DNA of 8,115 bases, taken from positions 1-8,115 of the forward strand of contig CALMOO010000812.1 of NCBI GenBank assembly GCA_937871705.1, written 5' to 3'. A model generated the notes under the pieces. It was not told where the DNA came from. It did not search any database and was given only the letters and a program-made list of their open reading frames with translations. The stretch comes from an uncultured Hymenobacter sp. (lineage in GTDB: Bacteria; Bacteroidota; Bacteroidia; Cytophagales; Hymenobacteraceae). How positions within the stretch are numbered: the stretch's first letter is position 1; each line of letters starts with the position of its first letter. Positions 1 through 5,713 of the stretch are shown here, piece by piece. The position numbers were made by a program, and so were the translations under genes.

Positions 1-3
1 GCT

Positions 4-25
4 CCCCTCTCCCTAAGAAGAGGGG
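4..25. other. Short GC-rich hairpin near left edge
   Basis: CCCCTCT at 4-10 is the exact reverse complement of AGAGGGG at 19-25, with an 8-base loop. It could be the terminator of a gene lying left of the window or a dispersed intergenic repeat. No T-run follows on the plus strand, so terminator activity is doubtful. Positions 26-60 show nothing I recognise. Confidence 0.3.
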
Positions 26-62
26 TAAAACCTCCAGCACGCTACCGCACACCCGCACGCAC

Positions 63-102
63 AAAAAAGCCCTGACCTCTCTTACTGAGGCCAGGGCTTT
101 TT
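63..102. terminator. Bidirectional intrinsic terminator downstream of nrdB
   Basis: GCCCTG (69-74) pairs with CAGGGC (92-97) and CCTC (76-79) with GAGG (87-90). One A/C mismatch separates the two stem segments and the loop is 7 bases. A run of six A lies at 63-68 and a run of T at 98-102, so each strand has a GC stem followed by a T-run. Read on the minus strand, it sits just after the nrdB stop at 119-121, so nrdB transcription probably ends here. It could also stop transcription entering from the left. Confidence 0.8.
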
Positions 103-118
103 CAGTCAGCAATAAACC

Positions 119-1078
119 TTAAAAATCCTCGTCCAACGAGAACATGTTATCGGCGCGCTCGGTCATCACACCAGCTTTCTGGTACTCGGCCACACGCTTC
201 TCGAAGAAGTTAGTCTTGCCCTGCACCGAAATCATTTCCATGAAGTCGAACGGGTTAGACGAATTGTAGATTTTGCCGCAGCCGAGCGACACCAGCAGGC
301 GGTCGGCCACAAACTCGATGTACTGCGACATCGTTTTGGCGTTCATCCCGATGAGGCTAACGGGTAGGGCCTCGGTTACGAACTCCTGCTCAATAGTCAC
401 GGCGTCGCGGATGATGGCTTGCACGCGCTCCTCAGGCAGCTTGTTTTCGAGGTAGCTGTAGAGCAGGCAGGCGAAGTCGCAGTGTAGTCCTTCGTCGCGC
501 GAAATCAGTTCGTTGGAGAACGTCAGACCGGGCATCAGGCCGCGCTTCTTCAGCCAAAAAATTGAGCAAAATGAGCCCGAAAAAAAGATACCTTCCACAG
601 CGGCAAAGGCAATGAGACGCTCGGCAAAGTTCTCGGAGTTAATCCACGTCAAGGCCCACTGACCCTTGCGCTGCACGGCAGGCACGGTTTCGAGGGCGTT
701 GAAGAGGTAGTCCTTTTCCTTGGGGTCTTTGATGTAGGTGTCAATCAGCAGCGAATACGTCTCGCTGTGAATGTTTTCCATCATAATCTGGAAGCCGTAA
801 AAGCAGCGCGCCTCGGGCATCTGCACTTCCTGCATGAAGTTGATGGCCAAGTTTTCATTCACGATGCCATCGGAGGCCGCGAAGAAAGCCAGCACGTGCT
901 TAATGAAGTGGCGCTCGTTGTCGTTCAGGCCGTTCCAGTCTTTCTGGTCTTGCGAGAGGTCAATTTCTTCGGCCGTCCAGAACGAGGCTTCGGCTTTCTT
1001 GTAGAACTCCCACACTTGGGGGTTCTGAATTGGAAAAAGAACAAAACGGTTGGGATTTTCCGCGAGTAAAGGCTCCAT
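119..1078 (-). CDS. nrdB: Class I ribonucleoside-diphosphate reductase, beta (R2) subunit
   Basis: The small subunit of aerobic ribonucleotide reductase holds the metal centre and radical that start reduction of ribonucleotides to dNTPs in the partner NrdA. The 319-residue protein is of the short, eukaryotic-like R2 type. By alignment from memory with E. coli and mouse R2, the metal ligands are D70, E101, H104, E162, E196 and H199. The radical tyrosine is Y108, in the stretch ENIHSETYSLLID. W34 (SFWTAEE) and Y299 (EYQKAGV) match the radical-transfer residues, mouse W103 and Y370. The C-terminal tail MFSLDEDF resembles the R2 tail that docks on the large subunit. All key residues are present, so the protein should be active. 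The start is ATG at 1078; the leader lacks a strong Shine-Dalgarno, as is usual in Bacteroidota. It appears monocistronic: a terminator follows and no nrdA is in the window. Confidence 0.95.
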   Translation of the reverse strand: MEPLLAENPNRFVLFPIQNPQVWEFYKKAEASFWTAEEIDLSQDQKDWNGLNDNERHFIKHVLAFFAASDGIVNENLAINFMQEVQMPEARCFYGFQIMMENIHSETYSLLIDTYIKDPKEKDYLFNALETVPAVQRKGQWALTWINSENFAERLIAFAAVEGIFFSGSFCSIFWLKKRGLMPGLTFSNELISRDEGLHCDFACLLYSYLENKLPEERVQAIIRDAVTIEQEFVTEALPVSLIGMNAKTMSQYIEFVADRLLVSLGCGKIYNSSNPFDFMEMISVQGKTNFFEKRVAEYQKAGVMTERADNMFSLDEDF

Positions 1079-1090
1079 AAGCTAGCAGAT

Positions 1091-1118
1091 TTAGTTAAGA
1101 TTCGCCGGGGCGAACTAA
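1091..1118 (-). other. Hairpin in the predicted nrdB leader
   Basis: TTCGC (1101-1105) pairs with GCGAA (1110-1114) around a 4-base loop, and the flanking TTAG (1091-1094) pairs with CTAA (1115-1118) across an asymmetric bulge. It lies in the roughly 100-base untranslated leader predicted from the promoter at 1185-1192, about 13 bases before the nrdB start. Its function is unknown; it may be incidental. Confidence 0.3.
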
Positions 1119-1184
1119 TGACAAGCAACGACGACTCTAACTCCGCGCGGCGGTGGATGTTTGCTCGGGAGGCGGCCGGTTTTT

Positions 1185-1214
1185 CAAAGATAGAGCAAGC
1201 AACTCTCTCTTAAA
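1185..1214 (-). promoter_or_regulatory. Bacteroidota-type promoter of nrdB
   Basis: On the minus strand TATCTTTG (1192-1185) matches the -7 consensus TAnnTTTG of the primary sigma factor of Bacteroidota exactly. A weak -33-like TTTA lies 18 bases upstream (1214-1211). Transcription would start near 1178, giving a leader of about 100 bases. The exact -7 match and its orientation toward nrdB support the call; the -33 element is poor. Confidence 0.6.
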
Positions 1215-1309
1215 TGTTACGTTTTGTCCTACCCCCTCGTACCAACTAAGCTCAACAAGTCTGAGTAACAGATGAGGTGAAACCAGTAAAATGACCGATT
1301 TTTAGGCAC

Positions 1310-1349
1310 TTATCCACAATTATTTTGTGGATAAAGTTAGTTTTCCACA
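1310..1349. promoter_or_regulatory. Cluster of DnaA boxes in AT-rich patch
   Basis: TTATCCACA, the consensus DnaA box, is perfect at 1310-1318 on the plus strand and perfect again at 1326-1334 on the minus strand. TTTTCCACA at 1341-1349 (plus) is a one-mismatch box. The first two form a 10-bp inverted repeat with a 5-base centre. The surrounding 1283-1370 is visibly AT-rich compared with the flanking genes. It sits between the nrdB and rplU promoters, over 110 bases from each -7 element, so it is not a promoter-overlapping operator. In E. coli, nrdAB transcription is controlled by DnaA. The cluster may therefore be a regulatory site for nrdB, a DnaA-titrating site, or part of oriC. The sequence matches are certain; the role is inferred. 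Confidence 0.65.
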
Positions 1350-1466
1350 AAATTGGCAATTAGAGTAGCTTAGGCGACAAGTGAGCTGTATTGTGCTTGC
1401 GCGGTGAAATTTCGGCCGTTTAGCTCGCCTGTTTGTAGCGAACAAATGACGATTAACTACTTAGGC

Positions 1467-1497
1467 TTGGATTTGCCGAAAAGATGCCGTACTTTTG
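1467..1497 (+). promoter_or_regulatory. Promoter of rplU-rpmA
   Basis: TACTTTTG at 1490-1497 fits the Bacteroidota -7 consensus TAnnTTTG. TTG at 1467-1469 lies 20 bases upstream as the -33 element. The start of transcription would be near 1504, leaving a leader of about 28 bases before the rplU ATG, too short for an elaborate riboswitch or protein-binding leader. Confidence 0.7.
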
Positions 1498-1531
1498 CGT
1501 TCCCTTTTGAGAAACCTCCAGCGGAAATAAG

Positions 1532-1837
1532 ATGTACGCCATTGTTAATATCGCCGGCCAACAGACTAAGGTTGAGGCTAATAAATTTGTTTACGCCCAG
1601 CATCTGGCCGGTAATGTCGGCGACTCGGTAGAGTTGGGCAACGCATTGCTGACCGATGACAACGGCACGCTCAACATCGGCACGCCCGAGTTGAATGTCG
1701 CTGTTAAGGGTACGATTATCGCCCATGTTCAGGGCGATAAGGTGCTGGTCTTCAAGAAGAAGCGCCGCAAAGGCTACAAGAAGCTGAATGGCCACCGCCA
1801 GCAGTTCACTAAGGTAATGATTAATAGCATCGGCTAG
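1532..1837 (+). CDS. rplU: 50S ribosomal protein L21
   Basis: L21 binds 23S rRNA in the large ribosomal subunit. The 101-residue protein has the family's typical length and start (MYAIVNIAGQQTKVE, the usual YAVI..GGKQ..V pattern). It also has the diagnostic basic C-terminal signature KKKRRKGYKKLNGHRQ followed by FTKVMINSI. The start is ATG at 1532, preceded by an A-rich GGAAATAAG and a matched promoter. It is the first gene of a two-gene rplU-rpmA operon, the order usual in bacteria, with 92 bases between the two genes. Confidence 0.97.
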   Translation: MYAIVNIAGQQTKVEANKFVYAQHLAGNVGDSVELGNALLTDDNGTLNIGTPELNVAVKGTIIAHVQGDKVLVFKKKRRKGYKKLNGHRQQFTKVMINSIG

Positions 1838-1845
1838 TTTGTAGA

Positions 1846-1922
1846 GCTGTTAGCTAGCGGCCGCTGGCTGTTAGCTTCTGCTTTTACTAGCTTGTTTTTT
1901 CTTTAACAAAGAAGCTAACAGC
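1846..1922 (+). promoter_or_regulatory. Competing stem-loops in the rplU-rpmA spacer
   Basis: GCTGTTAGCT occurs twice, at 1846-1855 (arm A) and 1867-1876. The second copy extends to GCTGTTAGCTTCT (arm B, 1867-1879). AGAAGCTAACAGC at 1910-1922 (arm C) is the perfect 13-base reverse complement of B, and its last 10 bases also pair with A. Arm C ends 7 bases before the rpmA ATG, so A:C or B:C pairing would enclose the region where a ribosome binds. No T-run follows arm C, so it is not an intrinsic terminator. The inverted repeats are certain; regulation of rpmA translation or mRNA processing is inferred. Confidence 0.5.
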
Positions 1923-1929
1923 TTAAAAA

Positions 1930-2205
1930 ATGGCACACAAAAAAGGCGTAGGCTCGTCAAACAACGGCCGTGAATCGCATAGCAAACGCCTCGGCGTGAA
2001 AATCTTCGGTGGTCAGTCGCTCATCGCTGGCAACATCATCGTGCGTCAGCGCGGCACTAAGCACCACCCCGGCACCAACGTAGGCATTGGCAAAGACCAT
2101 ACGCTGTTTGCGTTGGTCGATGGCACGGTACTGTTCCGCAAGGGCCGCGCCGAGCGTTCGTTCGTATCGGTAGTGCCTGCTACTACCGAGGCTGCTGCCG
2201 CTTAG
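1930..2205 (+). CDS. rpmA: 50S ribosomal protein L27
   Basis: L27 lies near the peptidyl-transferase centre of the ribosome, where its N-terminal tail helps position tRNA ends. The 91-residue protein has the family hallmark MAHKKGVGSSNNGRESHSKR, then RLGVKIFGGQ, AGNIIVRQRGTKHHPG and GIGKDHTLFALVDGTV. It begins directly with MAHKKG, so it lacks the cleaved N-terminal extension known from Firmicutes. The C-terminus ends in a short alanine-rich tail (ATTEAAAA). The start is ATG at 1930 after an A-rich stretch. It follows rplU by 92 bases and is very likely co-transcribed with it; the spacer contains stem-loops that could affect its translation. Confidence 0.97.
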   Translation: MAHKKGVGSSNNGRESHSKRLGVKIFGGQSLIAGNIIVRQRGTKHHPGTNVGIGKDHTLFALVDGTVLFRKGRAERSFVSVVPATTEAAAA

Positions 2206-2238
2206 CTTTAAGCTAGCACCTAATTACCAGTTTATTAA

Positions 2239-2266
2239 GAAGGCTGCCCGTACCAGGGCAGCCTTC
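2239..2266 (+). terminator. Terminator hairpin after rplU-rpmA
   Basis: GAAGGCTGCCC (2239-2249) pairs perfectly with GGGCAGCCTTC (2256-2266), an 11-bp stem around the 6-base loop GTACCA, 34 bases after the rpmA stop. The T-run after the stem is poor (CTTG), but the position and strength of the stem support termination. The remaining spacer to 2393 shows only a small hairpin, TTAAGCC (2318-2324) with GGCTTAA (2328-2334), and no gene. Confidence 0.65.
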
Positions 2267-2393
2267 CTTGCGTTATAGCTTAAGTGGTGCATTTCGGAGG
2301 GGGTAGGGCTAAGCTGCTTAAGCCAGCGGCTTAATGTCAGGGCATTAGCGAGCTTTATAAATTCTTTATCAGACGCGCCAATGCCGGCTGCAT

Positions 2394-3071
2394 TCAAAAG
2401 CCGAAGCCGTAGTAGATACGGATATTTACCTGAACGGCCACATCATAGTGGGCAGGGCCTATGTGCTCAAAGTTGTAGTAAGGTGGCATTTTGATACCGA
2501 AGCCGGCATTTACATCATACAGCGCAAATCGCCGAAACTGATGCTGCGTGCCCCATAGCGCGTACACGCTTGGCGTGAGGCTGGTAGGCATTCGCCGGTG
2601 AAATTGGGTGAGGTAGGTGCCCGCAATTTCCTCGCGAACCACGCCCCCTTCCAACGCTAAATAATTGCCGTATGGCCCACCCGCGTGCTCGGCACCCGTG
2701 CGCTTGGACTGGTCGTAGTAACAGCGCAGGCCCATAGCCAGCCCGGCACTAGGCAGTGATGAGGTGGCCACGCGCCGACGACGCATGGCCAAGTGGCTGG
2801 CTTGCAGGTCGGCCTCTGCCGAACCGTAGATACTAAAGCGAGGTGCCAGCCGGTACTCGGCGCTAGCCGATGCGGGCACCACCAGCCGCCAGGTCTGGCT
2901 GCCCGGCGAGTAGCTCAGGTGGGTCAGCCGCAAGCCCATTTTCAGGAGCAGATGCGGCGGCACTGCAGCTCGGCTCACGTCGGGGGCTATTGACTGAGCA
3001 GGCGCAGCTACTGTAAGCCCCAGGAGGCTGGCGCTTAGCAAGCTGCATTTAAGAGAATAGCTCAACGACAT
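2394..3071 (-). CDS. Predicted small outer-membrane beta-barrel protein, unknown function
   Basis: I do not recognise a named family. The 225-residue protein starts with a likely signal peptide (MSLSYSLKCSLLSASLLGL, then TVAAPAQS), with cleavage probably after APA or AQS around residues 24-27. The rest alternates short polar and aromatic strands, for example SAEYRLAPRFSIYGSAEADL, GNYLALEGGVV and FALYDVNAGFGI. It ends in VNIRIYYGFGF, with a terminal phenylalanine as in proteins inserted into the outer membrane. This suggests an 8- to 10-strand barrel, as in many Bacteroidota outer-membrane proteins. The start is ATG at 3071. It lies 105 bases downstream of the hydrolase gene; a one-mismatch -7 element (TATCTTAG, 3110-3103) hints at its own promoter. 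Role unknown. Confidence 0.7.
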   Translation of the reverse strand: MSLSYSLKCSLLSASLLGLTVAAPAQSIAPDVSRAAVPPHLLLKMGLRLTHLSYSPGSQTWRLVVPASASAEYRLAPRFSIYGSAEADLQASHLAMRRRRVATSSLPSAGLAMGLRCYYDQSKRTGAEHAGGPYGNYLALEGGVVREEIAGTYLTQFHRRMPTSLTPSVYALWGTQHQFRRFALYDVNAGFGIKMPPYYNFEHIGPAHYDVAVQVNIRIYYGFGF

Positions 3072-3138
3072 CGCTTGACGAGTTAAGCAGTTGAAGTTAC
3101 CCCTAAGATACTGTCTTTTATAGAAAAACTTATGCGCA

Positions 3139-3175
3139 CCAGCAGCGCTAAGCAGCCCTACCCTGCCGCCGCTGG
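3139..3175 (-). terminator. Possible terminator after the alpha/beta hydrolase gene
   Basis: CCAGCAGCG (3139-3147) and CGCCGCTGG (3167-3175) pair at 8 of 9 positions around a 19-base loop. The hairpin starts directly after the hydrolase stop at 3177-3179. On the minus strand a run of five T (3127-3123) follows about 11 bases after the stem, further than ideal. The call is tentative. Confidence 0.35.
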
Positions 3176-3176
3176 G

Positions 3177-3812
3177 TTAGGCGTCTAGTAGGTGTAGCAG
3201 TTGGCTTATCTCAGCGGCGTGGCTAACTATCATGAAATGGCCGGCGCCAGGCAAGAAATAATCGATGTGGGCAGCGCCAGCGGGCAGCAGCCGGTCGTGG
3301 GTGCCGTGTAGGTGTACGGCGGCGGGCACCCCGGTGCTATCCCATTGCAGCAATTGCTCAGTTGCCCAGCGGGCAAATACCGGGTCAGTATCGCGCAGAA
3401 TGCGGCTAAGCAAGCGGTACTCGTGGCCATTGCGGGCCCCAAAAAACCACTGTGCCAGCCGTGGCAAGTGGGGTAGCAACCCAAAAGGCACCAGCCGATA
3501 TAGCCCGGTGGCGCGGCCCAGCTTCAGGAGCGAGGGTAGCTGCGAGGCGCTGGCGAGGCTGGAAATCAGCACCACTTTCGCTAAGGGGCGTAGGCGTCCT
3601 ATTTCGAGGGCCAGCAAGCCCCCAAACGACACGCCGAGCAGCCAGCAAGACTGCTCGGACGGCACGGCTTCGGCCAAGCGAGCGGCATAGTGCTGTAGTA
3701 GCTCGGTAGGCGAAAGCGGCGGCAGCCAAGCGAGCACCGTGGAAGGGCCAGGCAGGCGCAAGCCTCGAAACACGCGCTCATCGGCGCCCAGCCCGGGAAT
3801 GAGGTACCACAT
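3177..3812 (-). CDS. Alpha/beta-fold hydrolase
   Basis: The 211-residue cytoplasmic-type protein has no signal peptide and shows the alpha/beta hydrolase layout. There is an N-terminal WYLIPGLGAD strand-loop that can form the oxyanion hole, then the nucleophile elbow GVSFGG (GxSxG) with S62. The acid is probably D173 in HGTHDRLLP, and H192 in PGAGHFMIV completes the catalytic triad. It is shorter than typical family members (about 250-300 residues), with a reduced cap around residues 90-150. The substrate cannot be predicted; an esterase-like activity is the safest guess. The start is ATG at 3812, 36 bases after the stop of the acidic protein gene on the same strand, so the two are likely co-transcribed. 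Confidence 0.85.
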   Translation of the reverse strand: MWYLIPGLGADERVFRGLRLPGPSTVLAWLPPLSPTELLQHYAARLAEAVPSEQSCWLLGVSFGGLLALEIGRLRPLAKVVLISSLASASQLPSLLKLGRATGLYRLVPFGLLPHLPRLAQWFFGARNGHEYRLLSRILRDTDPVFARWATEQLLQWDSTGVPAAVHLHGTHDRLLPAGAAHIDYFLPGAGHFMIVSHAAEISQLLHLLDA

Positions 3813-3848
3813 CGAAAAGCCTGGAAACTGGTGCGGAGCGCTCAGCCG

Positions 3849-4265
3849 CTAGCTACTCAGGCGCGCAAAGATGCCTTCCAAGTAAAAAATGTTATGCGGC
3901 TGGGGGTCGTCCTCCTCTTCCGCATCGGCGGGGTAGGTGACGGAGAGTTTGAGAGCTACCCCGGGCAGCGGCACGGGAGGAGACTCCTCGGTGGTGTACT
4001 CGAGCAGGCAAGGCCACTCCTCGGCGCTGGAAAGAGCCTCGGCTACTTGCTCGGTCAGAACCTCGGCCCGGTCGCCGGCTACGCGCAGCAGGGTGTCGAG
4101 GTCGTGAAAAGGCAGGCCGAGGTGAAAAAAATGCGCCTCGTCGTCTCTAAACGTAGTAGCCCAGATGGTTACGTCGTCGGTGTTATCGAAGACGATGGCC
4201 GTGAGATGGACTTGCTCCACAAAAAAATCGTCGTTGCTGACCAAGGCATCGCTCAAAAGCTTCAT
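3849..4265 (-). CDS. Acidic protein of unknown function
   Basis: I do not recognise a family. The 138-residue protein is strongly acidic: by hand count 28 D/E against 6 K/R, with an EEEDD run near the C-terminus. It has no signal peptide or membrane segment, so it is probably cytoplasmic. Its pattern of short hydrophobic strands (VHLTAIVF, DVTIWATTF, AHFFHLGLPF, HNIFYLEGIF) suggests a compact alpha/beta fold. An overlapping plus-strand frame is also open here, but minus-strand codons end mostly in G/C in the way of the neighbouring genes, which supports this strand. The start is ATG at 4265. It lies 80 bases after hemW and 36 bases before the hydrolase gene, suggesting one transcript with the latter. 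I saw no clear promoter in the 80-base gap. Confidence 0.7.
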   Translation of the reverse strand: MKLLSDALVSNDDFFVEQVHLTAIVFDNTDDVTIWATTFRDDEAHFFHLGLPFHDLDTLLRVAGDRAEVLTEQVAEALSSAEEWPCLLEYTTEESPPVPLPGVALKLSVTYPADAEEEDDPQPHNIFYLEGIFARLSS

Positions 4266-4345
4266 GGGCAGAAGAAAATAAAGTTTTGCCGCAATTGATA
4301 ACCGGTACGCACGGAAAGCAGTTGCCGATGCGCACCAGGCGCAAG

Positions 4346-5503
4346 CTACACGCCAGCGGCCACCGGTGCCTCAGCAAACAGCTCCAGGGTGATGTGGTCG
4401 GCTAGGAGTTTGCCGGCATCGGTGAGGCGCAGCACGTTGTTTTCGAGCGTTGCCATGCCCTGGGCGGTTAGGCTGCGGAGGTAGTCGGCGCGGTGGGCCA
4501 GTAGGTCGAGGCCCAGGGCGTCGCGCAGGTGGCGCAGGTCGCAGCCGCGGCTGGTGCGCAGGGTCGTGAGCAAGTACTCGTTAGCCTGGTCGAGGGGGGT
4601 AAGGTGCTCAGTAGTAACCGGAACCTCACCGCGCTCCAGCACGGCGGCCACGTACTGCGGGTTGTTGGCCACGGCATATTGGCGGCTGCGGCCGTCGAAC
4701 GAATGCGCGCTTGGGCCGAGGCCCAGGTAAGGCACGCCGCGCCAGTAGTTGGCGTTGTGGCGGCTCTCGCGGCCGGGCCGGCAGAAGTTGCTAATTTCGT
4801 ACTGCTCGTAGCCATTGGCTCGTAGTTGAGTGAGCAAAATCTCAAACTGCTGGGCCACAAACTCCTCGGGCGGGGCCACGAAGGTGCCTTTTTTGAGACG
4901 GCGCCCAAAAGCCGTATCGGGCTCAATGGTGAGCGCGTAGGCCGACACGTGCGGCACATTAAGCTCAAACAAGCGGGCCAGGTCAGCTTCCCAGATGGCA
5001 TGGCTGCCAGCGGGCACGCCGTAGATTAAATCAACCGAAATGTTCTCGAAGCCCGCGGCCTGTGCCCGCTGCACCGCCTGCCAGGACTCTTGGGCCGAGT
5101 GGGCGCGGTTCATGAGCCGCAGGTGGGGCTCGTGAAAGCTTTGCAGGCCGATGCTGAGGCGGTTGACGGGCGAGGCGGCCAGCGCGGCCAGCTTGTCGGC
5201 GGTGAGGTCGTCGGGGTTGGCTTCGAGGGTGATTTCAGCCTGCGGCGAAACCGAAAAATTGGCTTTAATGGCCGCGAAAATCCGGGTCAGTTCCTCGCCG
5301 GTCAGCAGCGAGGGCGTGCCGCCGCCGAAGTAGATGGTTTCGAGCGGCGCGGCGAGGTCGGGCAGGTAGGCGCGGCGCAACTCCATTTCGCGCAGCAAGG
5401 CTTCTACAAACTGCCCCTTCAAACCCATAGAGGTGCTGAAATGGAAGTCGCAGTAATGACAAGCCTGCTTGCAGAAGGGAATGTGGAGGTAAAGGCCAGG
5501 CAT
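4346..5503 (-). CDS. hemW: HemW-type radical SAM protein (coproporphyrinogen III oxidase-like)
   Basis: HemW is a radical SAM protein related to HemN that binds heme and is thought to act as a heme chaperone; many genomes label it oxygen-independent coproporphyrinogen oxidase. From ATG 5503 it is 385 residues, the usual HemW length. The cluster motif is CKQACHYCDF: C11, C15 and C18 bind the 4Fe-4S cluster, and F20 stands where HemN has a fourth cysteine, which favours HemW. The SAM motif GGGTPS is at 60-65, with EANPDD at 94-99, RLSIGLQSF at 115-123, NISVDLIYGVP at 154-164 and NYWRGVPYLGLGPSAHSF at 252-269. A HemN_C-like domain spans about 305-375. An upstream in-frame TTG at 5545 would add 14 residues unlike the family, so ATG was chosen. 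It is divergent from the Omp85 gene and possibly leads the minus-strand cluster. Confidence 0.93.
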   Translation of the reverse strand: MPGLYLHIPFCKQACHYCDFHFSTSMGLKGQFVEALLREMELRRAYLPDLAAPLETIYFGGGTPSLLTGEELTRIFAAIKANFSVSPQAEITLEANPDDLTADKLAALAASPVNRLSIGLQSFHEPHLRLMNRAHSAQESWQAVQRAQAAGFENISVDLIYGVPAGSHAIWEADLARLFELNVPHVSAYALTIEPDTAFGRRLKKGTFVAPPEEFVAQQFEILLTQLRANGYEQYEISNFCRPGRESRHNANYWRGVPYLGLGPSAHSFDGRSRQYAVANNPQYVAAVLERGEVPVTTEHLTPLDQANEYLLTTLRTSRGCDLRHLRDALGLDLLAHRADYLRSLTAQGMATLENNVLRLTDAGKLLADHITLELFAEAPVAAGV

Positions 5504-5584
5504 AATTTGGTGAATACTAACGTCGTCGCCGCGCGAACTTTGCAACTCGCGCCTTCGTCAACAATCTGTGTTGCGTGCGAGCTA

Positions 5585-5613
5585 CAAAGTTTTCGTGACG
5601 GACAAGACGGCAA
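5585..5613 (-). promoter_or_regulatory. Possible hemW promoter
   Basis: On the minus strand AAACTTTG (5592-5585) matches TAnnTTTG with one mismatch, and TTG (5613-5611) lies 18 bases upstream as a -33 element. The leader to the ATG at 5503 would be about 75 bases. The mismatch in the -7 element makes the call weak. Confidence 0.35.
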
Positions 5614-5713
5614 GCTTTTGGGTGGCTTTAGCGTATTTTCGGTATTCTTTGATAAGCTGACAAAAAACAGCTAAGCCGAAATTTAAAATCCCTTTCCGCG
5701 TTTGCCACCCCGA

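Noticed and set aside
1512..1522. AAACCTCCAGC also present near position 28
   Set aside because: Several 11-base repeat pairs are expected by chance in a window of this size.
2318..2334. TTAAGCC/GGCTTAA hairpin as a second terminator
   Set aside because: It has only a 7-bp AT-containing stem with a 3-base loop and no T-run. It lies about 50 bases beyond the stronger hairpin after rpmA.
3831..4298. 155-codon plus-strand open frame
   Set aside because: It lies antisense to the acidic protein gene. The minus-strand frame has host-like codons and sits in line with same-strand neighbours, so the plus frame is probably a shadow.
5504..5545. N-terminal extension of hemW from a TTG codon
   Set aside because: The 14 extra residues do not resemble the family, and ATG at 5503 places LYLHIPFC at the expected distance from the N-terminus.
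5090..5674. 194-codon plus-strand open frame across hemW
   Set aside because: It lies opposite the highly conserved N-terminal half of hemW, is low in complexity (G/V/R-rich) and matches no family I recognise.
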